From positions 1 to 64,000 of the forward strand of contig CAJUPX010000011.1 of assembly GCA_910588685.1 (NCBI GenBank): DNA of 64,000 nt. Reading direction: 5' to 3'. Under the pieces are notes generated by a model. It ran no database searches and had not been told where the DNA came from. It was given only the letters and a program-made list of their open reading frames with translations. Below are positions 30,443 to 39,277 of the stretch, in pieces (the stretch's first letter is position 1; each line of letters starts with the position of its first letter). The translations under genes were made by a program, and so were the position numbers. The stretch is from an uncultured Christensenellaceae bacterium (GTDB taxonomy: Bacteria; Bacillota; Clostridia; Christensenellales; Borkfalkiaceae).

Positions 30443-33400
30443 TTAGCCGTCTTTTTTGTTGTCTGCATTGACAGGTTCTGTATTTGCAGGCTCACCGCCG
30501 GTTGAAACGTCTTCGGCAGCTTTCATCTTTTTAAGACCTTTTCTTATTGCGAACACGCCCCACAAAGCCGACAACGCTACAAGTCCGACGTTGACGCAAA
30601 TCAACGCAACCTTCCACTTAGCCATTGTAGTTTTCCATACAACGCCTTCGCCCATACCGTTCATTGCGTTTGAGTTGGCAATGGTGTACAGTATGTTTTT
30701 GGTCGCCTTTCTCAGTGCCTTAACCTGCAACGCGTCCGTCATACCGTCGCGGGATGCAGACGAAGAAGGTTTATAGTCCTGCGAAAGGTTTAAGTCGCCG
30801 CCCGCTCTGATCATCTGGTCGGGGTGCATATATGCGTTACTCAGGTTGTAGTCCGAGATAACCATACCTTTAAAGCCCCATTCCATTCTTAAAACCTCGG
30901 TTAAAAGCGCATAGCTTCCGCCCGCCCATTCAGAACCGATACGGTTGAACGAGGACATAATAGAGTTGGTTTTCCCTTGCTCTACAATCATTTTAAAAGG
31001 CTTTAAGTAGATTTCGCGGAAAGTCTGTTCGTCCGCCCAGGTAATAAGTCCGCCGGAGTCGCGGTTGGTTTCCTGGTCGTTTAATACAAAGTGTTTTACA
31101 TAAGTGTAAACGCCCTTGCTCTGCGCGCCGATAACCACGTTGGTACCGAGATATCCCGCAAGGAACGGGTCTTCGCTGTAATACTCCCAGTTTCTGCCCG
31201 AGAAAGGAGAACGGTGAATATTTACCGCGGGCGCATACCAGCCGGAGTACGTTCTGCCGTCGCCTTTGGTATAGCCTACAAGGCTTTCAAGTCCGACCAT
31301 AACGCCCATATCGTTTGCAAGATCTTTATTCCAGGTAGCGCCTATAACGCACTCGGAAGCATAGAAACAGGTATCGTGAACGGTGGGGTCGCCCATAAAG
31401 TTAGTAAAACCTGCAGGACCGTCGGGGTCGATGGTTCTGGGCTTGCCGATACTGTCGATACTGTTGGTATGGAAGTTACCCTGTCCTACGAGCGCAACCA
31501 TATCGTCAACGGAAAGATAGTCAATGAGCTCTTCCCACTTTTCATCGTCAAGGTCTACATCTATCATTTCGTAAAGCTGGGGAGCGTCGCCCTTTTTACC
31601 CTGCTGTCTTGCTTCTCCCTCAAACGACTTAACATACCGACCGTTAGTATCGTCGTAATTGAAGTTAAGCGCCTTTGTCAATTCTTCCGAAATTTCACGT
31701 TCGGCGCGCGTGGGCGTCTGCGGGAATGATGCGTTAAAGCCGCTTCTCGACATTGTTTTGCCGTCCATATACTCGCTCATACTTTCAAAGCGGTTGTCGC
31801 TGCCGCCCGTACCGTATATATCCATAGGATAGGTTATATTGTCGAACAGCGAATATTCAAGTTTAACGGCTTTGTCGCCCGTCCAGCAGTCGTGCGCGTT
31901 TCTGCCTAAGTATACGGTATACGTGCCCTGTTCAAGCTCGTAACCCTTAAAACCGTTGCCGTTTGCGTCGATATAGTCGTAAGAAGCCATATCCTTAATA
32001 TCAAGCGAAACGGTGTATTCCTTACTTTCGCCGGGAGCAAGCAAATCGGTCTTTACTATGCCGCCGAGAACGACGTGCGCCTTTTCGATACCGTTGGTAA
32101 TATACGGCGCGGAATAATAGAGCTGGATTACGTCCTTACCCGAATATTTAGCGCTTGTATTCTTTACGTTTACGGTAACCTGTATTTTATTGTTGGTATC
32201 CTTGTTAAGAGGCTGCGCGTTAGACGTTGTTTTATCGCCTACGAGCGTCCACTCGAAATTCGCATAGCTGTTGCCGTATCCGAATGGATAAACGACGTTT
32301 TCTTTATACCAGCCGTTGTCGTCGCCGAAACGGTAGATATCCTGGAACGAACGCGTTTCGTAATAACGGTATCCGAGGTAAATACCCTCCTCATACTCTA
32401 CGTAATAATTACCGAGCTCCGCGCCCGCCGCAAGGTATGTATTTCCTTTATCGGAGAGATTGTCGCCGAAGTTCTGCCAGGTAGGGTCTTTTGTAAAATC
32501 TCTTACATAGGTGTCTACGAGATGTCCCGAAGGCGTAACGTCGCCGTTGAGCACCTTACCTACCGCGTTAGCGCCGCTTCCGCCGGGGCTGCCTATCCAG
32601 AGAGCCGCGTCTATACCTTCGGTTTCTTCTATAAAGCCGAGCTCCATAGACGTTGCGCAGTTTATAAGAACTATTACCTTTTTGAATTTTTCACAGTCGA
32701 TAACTTCTTTTAACAGCGCTTCCTCGTTTTTATCAAGCTCGAGATAGTGCTGTCCGCCGTCCTTTGACCCGTCAACGGACGAGCCGCCGTATTTAGTGGT
32801 TTGCAGTCTGGGCAAATCGAAGCCCTCGCCTCCTATACGCGAGAACACAACCACAGCCGCGTCCGAATAAGCGTCATAGCTGTTTTTAACTTTGGAATTA
32901 TACTTTTCCAACGGAGTTTCGCCTATTGCAAGTCCGGTTACCTTTGCGCCTATAGCGGGGTTTTTATCTCTGCCGGAGCCGGAATCCTTGCTCTCGTAAA
33001 ATTTTACAAGTTCGGGATTGAGTTCGAATTCCGCGTTTTCAAGTCCGTCGTAGAGCGACACGGTATTTTTTGCGTTACCGCCGCCCGAGCCCGAACCGCC
33101 GAGAACGATATTTGCAGAGTTTTTGCCGAATACGCTTATCTTGGATTTTTTTGCAAGGGGTAGAGCCTTGTTATCCTGCTCGCCTTTGTTTTTAAGAAGA
33201 ACTATGCCCTCGCTTACAATTTCCTCGTTAAGACGGTTAGCCTCTTTTAAAACCGTTTCTTTTTCTTTGCTGCTTGCTATTACTCCGTCGCCGAGCTTCA
33301 TATCGGTTTTAAACTGCTTGAAGCCGTCGGTCGTCTTTGTAAAGCGGTTGTATTTATCGGGGTCGCCCTTAACGTTGCGCCTGCCCTCGCCGCCCATAAC

Positions 33401-33541
33401 GGTGTCTATCGTGCCCGCAAGAAAGTCGTTTTGCGTTGCAACCATAGTAGCGGTAAAAAATAACGCTATAACTATCACCGAAGTCAAAAACCAGGCACGC
33501 GCATATTTCCAGATTAATTTCCATATTTTTTTAGCCGACAT
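30443..33541 (-). CDS. Membrane-anchored GH3 beta-glucosidase, swapped domain order
   Basis: A 1032-residue enzyme with one N-terminal (about residues 15-35) and one C-terminal (about 975-1000) transmembrane helix. The domain order is reversed: the GH3 C-terminal-type alpha/beta domain first (about 105-430, EGIVLLKN), a fibronectin-III-like domain (about 450-570), then the TIM-barrel domain (about 680-940) with KHFVLNDQETNR and nucleophile D897 (GMVISDYN). The same inversion is known in Ruminococcus albus and Butyrivibrio beta-glucosidases. It is last in a four-gene surface polysaccharide cluster, 12 bases after the Ig-like lipoprotein, with a TAAGGAGG site. It likely releases beta-linked glucose or xylose at the membrane. 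Confidence 0.9.
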   Translation of the reverse strand: MSAKKIWKLIWKYARAWFLTSVIVIALFFTATMVATQNDFLAGTIDTVMGGEGRRNVKGDPDKYNRFTKTTDGFKQFKTDMKLGDGVIASSKEKETVLKEANRLNEEIVSEGIVLLKNKGEQDNKALPLAKKSKISVFGKNSANIVLGGSGSGGGNAKNTVSLYDGLENAEFELNPELVKFYESKDSGSGRDKNPAIGAKVTGLAIGETPLEKYNSKVKNSYDAYSDAAVVVFSRIGGEGFDLPRLQTTKYGGSSVDGSKDGGQHYLELDKNEEALLKEVIDCEKFKKVIVLINCATSMELGFIEETEGIDAALWIGSPGGSGANAVGKVLNGDVTPSGHLVDTYVRDFTKDPTWQNFGDNLSDKGNTYLAAGAELGNYYVEYEEGIYLGYRYYETRSFQDIYRFGDDNGWYKENVVYPFGYGNSYANFEWTLVGDKTTSNAQPLNKDTNNKIQVTVNVKNTSAKYSGKDVIQLYYSAPYITNGIEKAHVVLGGIVKTDLLAPGESKEYTVSLDIKDMASYDYIDANGNGFKGYELEQGTYTVYLGRNAHDCWTGDKAVKLEYSLFDNITYPMDIYGTGGSDNRFESMSEYMDGKTMSRSGFNASFPQTPTRAEREISEELTKALNFNYDDTNGRYVKSFEGEARQQGKKGDAPQLYEMIDVDLDDEKWEELIDYLSVDDMVALVGQGNFHTNSIDSIGKPRTIDPDGPAGFTNFMGDPTVHDTCFYASECVIGATWNKDLANDMGVMVGLESLVGYTKGDGRTYSGWYAPAVNIHRSPFSGRNWEYYSEDPFLAGYLGTNVVIGAQSKGVYTYVKHFVLNDQETNRDSGGLITWADEQTFREIYLKPFKMIVEQGKTNSIMSSFNRIGSEWAGGSYALLTEVLRMEWGFKGMVISDYNLSNAYMHPDQMIRAGGDLNLSQDYKPSSSASRDGMTDALQVKALRKATKNILYTIANSNAMNGMGEGVVWKTTMAKWKVALICVNVGLVALSALWGVFAIRKGLKKMKAAEDVSTGGEPANTEPVNADNKKDG

Positions 33542-33552
33542 TATACGCCTCC

Positions 33553-35364
33553 TTAACCTCTGTTCATATTATAGGTACAGGGTACCCATTTCAACGATAC
33601 CGACGAATTGATTTTAATGTAGTCAACGCCGGGTCCGCCTATGTTGCCGTCACGCAAGGTGTTTGTATGAACCGCAATCTGAATTACGTTCCAGCCTTTT
33701 ACAAGCGATACGGTACCGAACTGATATTCTTTAAACGTTGTGTACGCCTTGCCGCCCTCTACTTTTACCGAGCCGTAATTTACCGTTTTCTTGCTACCCG
33801 TAGCCGTTTGTCCCTCGTAGCAGTAAACGCCGAGCGTTGTCGGAGTAAACGTAACCGTACCCATCTCCGAGCCAGCCGCAATATACAAAGGAGCGTCGGT
33901 TACAGCTTCTTCGGCATAGATAACAAATTCGAGAGTTATCGTGTCGTTATGCAGGTAGTTGACGAACGCGCCGTTACTCGTTGAAGAAATAGTATTGTCT
34001 ATTAAGTCTTCGCCTGTGGGAGACGCAGAGTAACCCGTGCCGTTCTTGCCCGTAAGGTCGATATATTCAGCCTCGAAACGTCCGTTGGCGGGAGCTTGCA
34101 GAGGCTCGTTTATTCTGAAATAAATTGTAGCCGTTCTTTCGGTGAAGCCCTCCGCCGTAGCGGTTACCTTAAAGCTCATCATCTTTACAACCTTGGTAGG
34201 AGTGCCTATAACCTTACCGTCTTCGGTCACTTCAAGACCGTATTCGGCTTTGAGCGCCTGGGCGTCCTGTTCGGTCATTTTATACTTGATTACAACGCCA
34301 TCGCCCGCGTCCGCTTTGGCTATGTCGTAATTAGCCTGCTCGCCTTTGGTGAGTACGCCGTTCAGGGATTCAAACTTAATTCTCTGGGGACGTACAGAAA
34401 GGGTAAACGAACGCTCTATAGCATCGCACTGCGAAGCTCTTGCAATTACGCTGAAAGTACAGTCTTCTCTATCCGACGCCTTGCCTATAACCGCGCCGTT
34501 GGGATAAAGCGTAATTCCTTGGGGAAGAGCGCTGCCCTCCGCAAGCTCGTATGTAATATTATTGCCGTTAAGCGCTACAGCGTTGCCGGCAACGCCCGCC
34601 TGGTTGACGTACTGCGTTCCGACGTATGCCGTTTCCAGCTCTTTAACGCCTTCCGCGCTGCCGAAGTTGACAATTTTGGACGGCGCGCTGCTTTGATGGT
34701 CTATCACTACGTCAATTATAAACTCTCTTGCCGTGGAGGAAAAACCCTTTGCCGAGGCGGTTACCGTAAACGGCGTACCGGGACCGACTTTTGTGGGCGT
34801 GCCCGTGATAGTTCCGTCGGCAGCCATAGAAAGTCCTTCGGGCAGCTTTCCGCTCGCGCGGTAAGTTACCTCGACTTCCTCGTTCTCAACATAAGCAACC
34901 GAAGCCGCATAAGGCAGATTCACGCGCGCGTCGGCAAGCGTTCTGCCCTGATAGTCCAGATAGGGATTGACTACGCTGACCGTAATTTCAGCCGTTACGG
35001 ACTCGCATTTTTCCGCGTTTGCGGTGATATCCACTTTAATTTTCTTTATCGTATCGTACTTTCCTTCGATTGTTCCGTCCGCGGCTATGTGCAGAGCTCC
35101 GCCAAAAGCGGAGTTAATCTTCTGCGCGTCCTCTTCCGTCATAGAATAGCTGACGGACGCGCCGTTGGAAGCCGTAGCCGTAGCAACCGTACCCGAATTT
35201 TCTACGCCTATTATGCTCTCGCAAACAGCGTTTTCATATGTAATGACGCCGTTCTCCAGCTCTGCGGGCTTTTCAACGTCTTCGTCTTTGGCGCAGCCGA
35301 AAAAGAAAGTCATTGCCATTACGGCAGCAAGTCCGCTTGCCGTTACTAACTTTTTGATTTTCAA
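33553..35364 (-). CDS. Ig-like-domain surface lipoprotein
   Basis: Read from a TTG at 35364, because a perfect AAGGAGG lies 5 bases upstream and the next residues form a signal peptide with lipobox FFGC (Cys24). The resulting protein has 603 residues. It holds several putative-Ig (He_PIG) repeats, recognisable by GLPEG/GTPTKVG-type turns (GKLPEGLSMAADGTITGTP), then a C-terminal beta-sandwich like a carbohydrate-binding module (about 440-590, ending VKGWNVIQIAVHTN, GGPGVDYIKI). No catalytic motif. It probably binds polysaccharide for the flanking GH3 enzymes. Confidence 0.82.
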   Translation of the reverse strand: MKIKKLVTASGLAAVMAMTFFFGCAKDEDVEKPAELENGVITYENAVCESIIGVENSGTVATATASNGASVSYSMTEEDAQKINSAFGGALHIAADGTIEGKYDTIKKIKVDITANAEKCESVTAEITVSVVNPYLDYQGRTLADARVNLPYAASVAYVENEEVEVTYRASGKLPEGLSMAADGTITGTPTKVGPGTPFTVTASAKGFSSTAREFIIDVVIDHQSSAPSKIVNFGSAEGVKELETAYVGTQYVNQAGVAGNAVALNGNNITYELAEGSALPQGITLYPNGAVIGKASDREDCTFSVIARASQCDAIERSFTLSVRPQRIKFESLNGVLTKGEQANYDIAKADAGDGVVIKYKMTEQDAQALKAEYGLEVTEDGKVIGTPTKVVKMMSFKVTATAEGFTERTATIYFRINEPLQAPANGRFEAEYIDLTGKNGTGYSASPTGEDLIDNTISSTSNGAFVNYLHNDTITLEFVIYAEEAVTDAPLYIAAGSEMGTVTFTPTTLGVYCYEGQTATGSKKTVNYGSVKVEGGKAYTTFKEYQFGTVSLVKGWNVIQIAVHTNTLRDGNIGGPGVDYIKINSSVSLKWVPCTYNMNRG

Positions 35365-35384
35365 AATAACCTCCTTAAAAATAT

Positions 35385-35412
35385 GCGGGAACCGCATATA
35401 AGCAGTTCCCGC
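35385..35412. terminator. Intercistronic hairpin, GH3 to Ig-like lipoprotein
   Basis: GCGGGAAC and its exact complement around a 12-base loop, between the 1258-residue GH3 stop (35427) and the Ig-like lipoprotein start. The T-run is short (five Ts, reading -). It could reduce read-through or protect the upstream message. Confidence 0.5.
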
Positions 35413-35426
35413 AATTGCTTTAACGT

Positions 35427-38400
35427 TTATTTGTTACGGGATTTTTTTGTTACCGCAACCGCTGCAGCCGCCGCGAGTGCCGCCGCGCCGAGCGTAATTC
35501 CGAATCCTGCGTCTATCGACGAACCGCAGCCTTTCTTAGGCTCTTCGTTACTGTCGCCGCCGGGAGTGCCGGGGTTAGGGTCTACGGGAGGGGGATTCTC
35601 ACCTGCGGGCTCCTCTACTTTGAGCGTAAACTCCGCGGTAGCCGCTCTCTCGCAGCCGTCAGCCCAAGCCGAAACCTTTATAGTGTACTCGCCCGCAGTT
35701 ACGGGAGTGCCCGTGAGTTTTCCGTCAGCGGAAAGAGTAAGACCTTCGGGCAGTCCTGCAGCGGAGTATACAACGTTGTCTGCTCCGGTAGCCTTTGCAA
35801 GGTCAACGTTCAACGCCGTGCCTACGGTAGCCTTGTCGAGCGCGCTGCCCGTAAAGGTTAAAGTTGTCGCCTTGGATACGGTTATCGTAACCTCTTTTGT
35901 TAAATCAGCCGCGCCGGCGGATTTCGCCTTAACGGTGAACGTGTAGCTGCCTTCCTGCGTAGGAGTACCTATTATCGCGCCTTCGGGGGATAACGTCATA
36001 CCTTCGGGCAGAGTTCCCTCTACTTCGTAAGTTACGGTTGCGCCCTTAACTTCGGACGAAACGTCAACTCTTGCAAACTTGTTTACGGTTACGGTGGAAG
36101 CCGCTGTGCCCGTATATTCAAGTCCGCCGTTTACCCTGAGGGTAAGCACTATAGCCTGACCGATATATCCGTCTTTGTCTTTAAGCGAAACGGTCATTTT
36201 GTATTCGCCCGCAACGGCGTTTGCCGCAACCTTGCCGCTTATCATACCGGTATCCTTGTTAATGGTAACGCCTTCGGGCGCGCCGGTGAGCACGTACTCG
36301 TAACCCGAGTAAACCTCGCTCTTAGCGTCGTACGACACGCTTCCGCCTCTGTCAACGGCGGGCAGAGCCTTGCTGTACTCCTTTGCGCCGTAATGTTCAG
36401 CGGTATATCTGTCGCCGAGCCTGTTCATAGCGTTACTGTTCACAACGGTATATAAAACAGACTTAGCAGCTCTGCGCATTGCCGCAACGTGAGTGGGCGT
36501 AAGTGCCGCTCCGCTGATTGCAAGCGTTCTCTCGTTTCCGTCGGCAAGCCATAAATCGTTTCCGGCTCTTATCATAAGGTCAGCTTTCATAAATCCGTTT
36601 ACCCAGTCGGTAATTACAAGACCTCTGAAGCCCCACTCGTCGCGGAGAATTTCGGTGAGCAGCGAATAGCTTGCGCCTGCCCAGGTATGTCCGAAGCGGT
36701 TGAACGCGCTCATCATACCCGTTGCGCCGCCGTCTTTAACGGAAATTTCAAAGGATTTGAGATAAATTTCTCTCATAGTCTGCTCGTCAGCCCAGGTAGC
36801 AAGGTCGCCTCTGTTGGTTTCCTGGTCGTTGAGAGCAAAGTGTTTAAGCATTACGAATACGCCTTTGGACTGCGCGCCCTTTACTACGTTTGCACATATC
36901 TGTCCGGCAAGTGCGGGGTCTTCGGAATAATACTCGAAGTTTCTGCCCGAGAAAGGCGAACGGTGAATATTGTTGCCGGGAGCGTACCATCCGTTGTAAC
37001 CGCCCTTTACGCCGTAAGAGGTAACGGGCTGCTGAGTCCACTGGTTAATGGTCGTATTTTCGCCTTCGCCGCCCCAGATACCTTCGTCGCCGACTGCTTC
37101 GCCCATTTTAAGAGCAAGTTCTTTATTCCAGGTGGAAGCCACAACGATGGGCGACGCATACGAGCAGGTGTTGCCTACCCAGTTAGAGCCCGAACCCTGT
37201 ACAAAGCCGGTGGGTCCGTCGGGAGTTATGGAAATAGGAACGTCGAGATCGTCTATGGGATTAGTAATAAAGAATCCCTCTACTATCATATCGCGCATAT
37301 CTTCAAGCGTAAGCTGATCCATAAACGCGTCCCAGCGGGGGTCTTCATATTTAAGACCGACAAGCTTGGTAGCGCTTATATTTGTTTTACGCGTTGTCTG
37401 GTACGTAGGCATTTTATCCGTGTACCAGGGCTGATCCTTATCGTATTCGGGACTTGCCGAAGAATACGTAGCCTTAGCCTGCTCTTCGCCTGAGATTTTA
37501 GCCTCTTCTACGGAAGGCGGAGTGGGGAAAGTTCCCTCGAAATCGGCTCTCGACATTACCTTGGAGTGTCCGCCCCAAAGCTCTTCGGAGTTCTCGTCGA
37601 AATACGTGCTTACGTAATCGAATCTGTTTTCGATTTTAGTTCCCGATTTTTCATCGGTTTCGTAATAAACCTCGTCATCGAGTTCATACGTCTTTTTAGC
37701 CGCGTCTTCGTCAGCCCATACGTGCGAGCCGTCGCCCACGTAAACCGTGTATTCGCCGTCGTCGAGCTCGTAGCCGGTTACGCCGTTAGCGTTTGCATCG
37801 TTATAGTCGTAGGAAGCCATATCGCGCACTTTCATAGAAACGCGCACGGTCTGGCTCATACCGGGCTGAAGTAAATCGGTTTTTTCAAACGCGCCGAGAG
37901 CTACGTGAGATTTTTCGATTTCGCCGTCGGTGTAAGGTGCGGAATAGTACAGCTGCACTACTTCTTTACCGGCAACTTTTCCGGTATTCGTAACAGTAAC
38001 GTCTGCTTCTATAACGCCGTCTTTGTCAAGCGACTTGGTAAGGAATTTAACTTCCTTTTTAAAGCTCGTGTACGAAAGTCCGTAGCCGAAAGGATAAACC
38101 ACGTTGTTATCGTACCAGGAGCCGCCCTCTACAAACCCGCGCGTTTCGTAATAGCGGTAACCGATATAAATACCCTCGTCGTATTCAACGTAGTTTATAC
38201 CCGTCTTGGTACCCGCTTCGGTTTTGTAAGAGCTTGTATAGTTTGTTGCAAAGTTTGCAAAAGTAGGGTCTTTTTTGAAGTCTTTAGCATAAATATCTAC
38301 GAGCTTGCCGGAAGGGTTAACCTCTCCGTTTAACACCTTGCCCAGAGCGTTGATACCGCTGCCGCCGGGGAAGCCGAGCCATAATATGGAGTTTACGCCC

Positions 38401-39203
38401 GTATCTTCTTTTAAGTCGCCGAGCTCGAACGAAGTTCCCATATTGAGAACTATAACAACGTTTCTGAAGTTCTGTTTAGCCATTTCTATCATAGCTTCTT
38501 CGTTATCGTCGAGTTCGAGGTAATGGTCGCCCGTAGCGGCGTTGCCGTTGTTGTTGTAATCGGATCTGCCGGCAACCGCTTTATCGTAGTTGGTCTTTAA
38601 ATCGGCGCCTTCGCCGCCCGCGCGGGAAATTACGATTACCGCTGCGTCGTTGTAGTCTTTAAAGGTATTTTTAAGCGCGTCGCCGTAGCTTGCAACGGGT
38701 GTTTCGCCCGTGATAGTAGCTACCTGACCGGTGCCCGAGCCGCCGTCGCGTCCATTGCCCGACTGCGTATTGTCTTCATAGAAAGCCTTAAGTTCGGGGT
38801 TTACGGTAAAGCCCGCGTTTGCAAGGCTGTCGTAAAGGTTGTAGTATTTTACTCCGCCTAAACCGCTGCCGTCGGCGCCCGAAGCCGAGCCGCCGCCGCC
38901 GTAGAAAGGATTTACGGAGTTTTTGCCGAATACGGAAATTCTCGTACCCACTCTGAGAGGCAGAGAGTTGTTTTCGTTCTTTAACAGAACTATGCCCTCT
39001 TCAACTATTTTCTGGTTTAAATCGTTTGCGCGCTGCAAAGCGTCCTGAGCGCTGCTTGCGTCCGAGCGATATTTGGAAACGTAATCGCTGCCCGACGTTG
39101 CCGCCGAAGCCGTGAAAGACGAAACGCACATTGTGCACGCCACGGCAAGACTTGCGCATAAGGCCAACTTTTTAGCTATGCTTTTTTTGGTTTTGTTTGT
39201 CAT
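35427..39203 (-). CDS. Large secreted GH3 beta-glucosidase with Ig repeats and C-terminal anchor
   Basis: A 1258-residue protein with a Sec signal peptide (cleavage likely near residue 34), then GH3 domains in reversed order: alpha/beta domain (about 65-400), fibronectin-III-like domain (about 420-510), and TIM barrel (about 650-935) with KHFALNDQETNRG and nucleophile D866 (GLVITDWVNG). Three putative-Ig repeats follow (about 985-1205), then a Pro/Gly linker (about 1205-1225) and a tail made of GCGSS, a hydrophobic helix and KKSRNK, resembling a tripartite surface-anchoring signal but not LPXTG. GAGGAGG precedes the ATG. It acts on beta-linked glycans outside the cell. Confidence 0.9.
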   Translation of the reverse strand: MTNKTKKSIAKKLALCASLAVACTMCVSSFTASAATSGSDYVSKYRSDASSAQDALQRANDLNQKIVEEGIVLLKNENNSLPLRVGTRISVFGKNSVNPFYGGGGSASGADGSGLGGVKYYNLYDSLANAGFTVNPELKAFYEDNTQSGNGRDGGSGTGQVATITGETPVASYGDALKNTFKDYNDAAVIVISRAGGEGADLKTNYDKAVAGRSDYNNNGNAATGDHYLELDDNEEAMIEMAKQNFRNVVIVLNMGTSFELGDLKEDTGVNSILWLGFPGGSGINALGKVLNGEVNPSGKLVDIYAKDFKKDPTFANFATNYTSSYKTEAGTKTGINYVEYDEGIYIGYRYYETRGFVEGGSWYDNNVVYPFGYGLSYTSFKKEVKFLTKSLDKDGVIEADVTVTNTGKVAGKEVVQLYYSAPYTDGEIEKSHVALGAFEKTDLLQPGMSQTVRVSMKVRDMASYDYNDANANGVTGYELDDGEYTVYVGDGSHVWADEDAAKKTYELDDEVYYETDEKSGTKIENRFDYVSTYFDENSEELWGGHSKVMSRADFEGTFPTPPSVEEAKISGEEQAKATYSSASPEYDKDQPWYTDKMPTYQTTRKTNISATKLVGLKYEDPRWDAFMDQLTLEDMRDMIVEGFFITNPIDDLDVPISITPDGPTGFVQGSGSNWVGNTCSYASPIVVASTWNKELALKMGEAVGDEGIWGGEGENTTINQWTQQPVTSYGVKGGYNGWYAPGNNIHRSPFSGRNFEYYSEDPALAGQICANVVKGAQSKGVFVMLKHFALNDQETNRGDLATWADEQTMREIYLKSFEISVKDGGATGMMSAFNRFGHTWAGASYSLLTEILRDEWGFRGLVITDWVNGFMKADLMIRAGNDLWLADGNERTLAISGAALTPTHVAAMRRAAKSVLYTVVNSNAMNRLGDRYTAEHYGAKEYSKALPAVDRGGSVSYDAKSEVYSGYEYVLTGAPEGVTINKDTGMISGKVAANAVAGEYKMTVSLKDKDGYIGQAIVLTLRVNGGLEYTGTAASTVTVNKFARVDVSSEVKGATVTYEVEGTLPEGMTLSPEGAIIGTPTQEGSYTFTVKAKSAGAADLTKEVTITVSKATTLTFTGSALDKATVGTALNVDLAKATGADNVVYSAAGLPEGLTLSADGKLTGTPVTAGEYTIKVSAWADGCERAATAEFTLKVEEPAGENPPPVDPNPGTPGGDSNEEPKKGCGSSIDAGFGITLGAAALAAAAAVAVTKKSRNK

Positions 39204-39230
39204 ACTTCCTCCTCGAATTTATTGTGTATA

Positions 39231-39256
39231 TGCGCGGCGCGTTAACGCGCCGCGCA
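39231..39256. terminator. Intercistronic GC-rich palindrome
   Basis: A perfect 26-bp palindrome with 11-base arms TGCGCGGCGCG and complement around TTAA. It lies between the esterase stop (39278) and the GH3 start (39203). No T-run follows on the - strand, so it is more likely a message-processing or attenuating hairpin than a full terminator. Confidence 0.55.
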
Positions 39257-39277
39257 TCGCATTTTAAAGTATTTTGA

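Noticed and set aside
34096..35349. Open frame of over 400 codons on the + strand opposite the Ig-like lipoprotein
   Set aside because: It is antisense to a gene with signal peptide, lipobox and repeats, its translation is rich in Arg/Cys/Tyr with no domain, and it has no ribosome-binding site.
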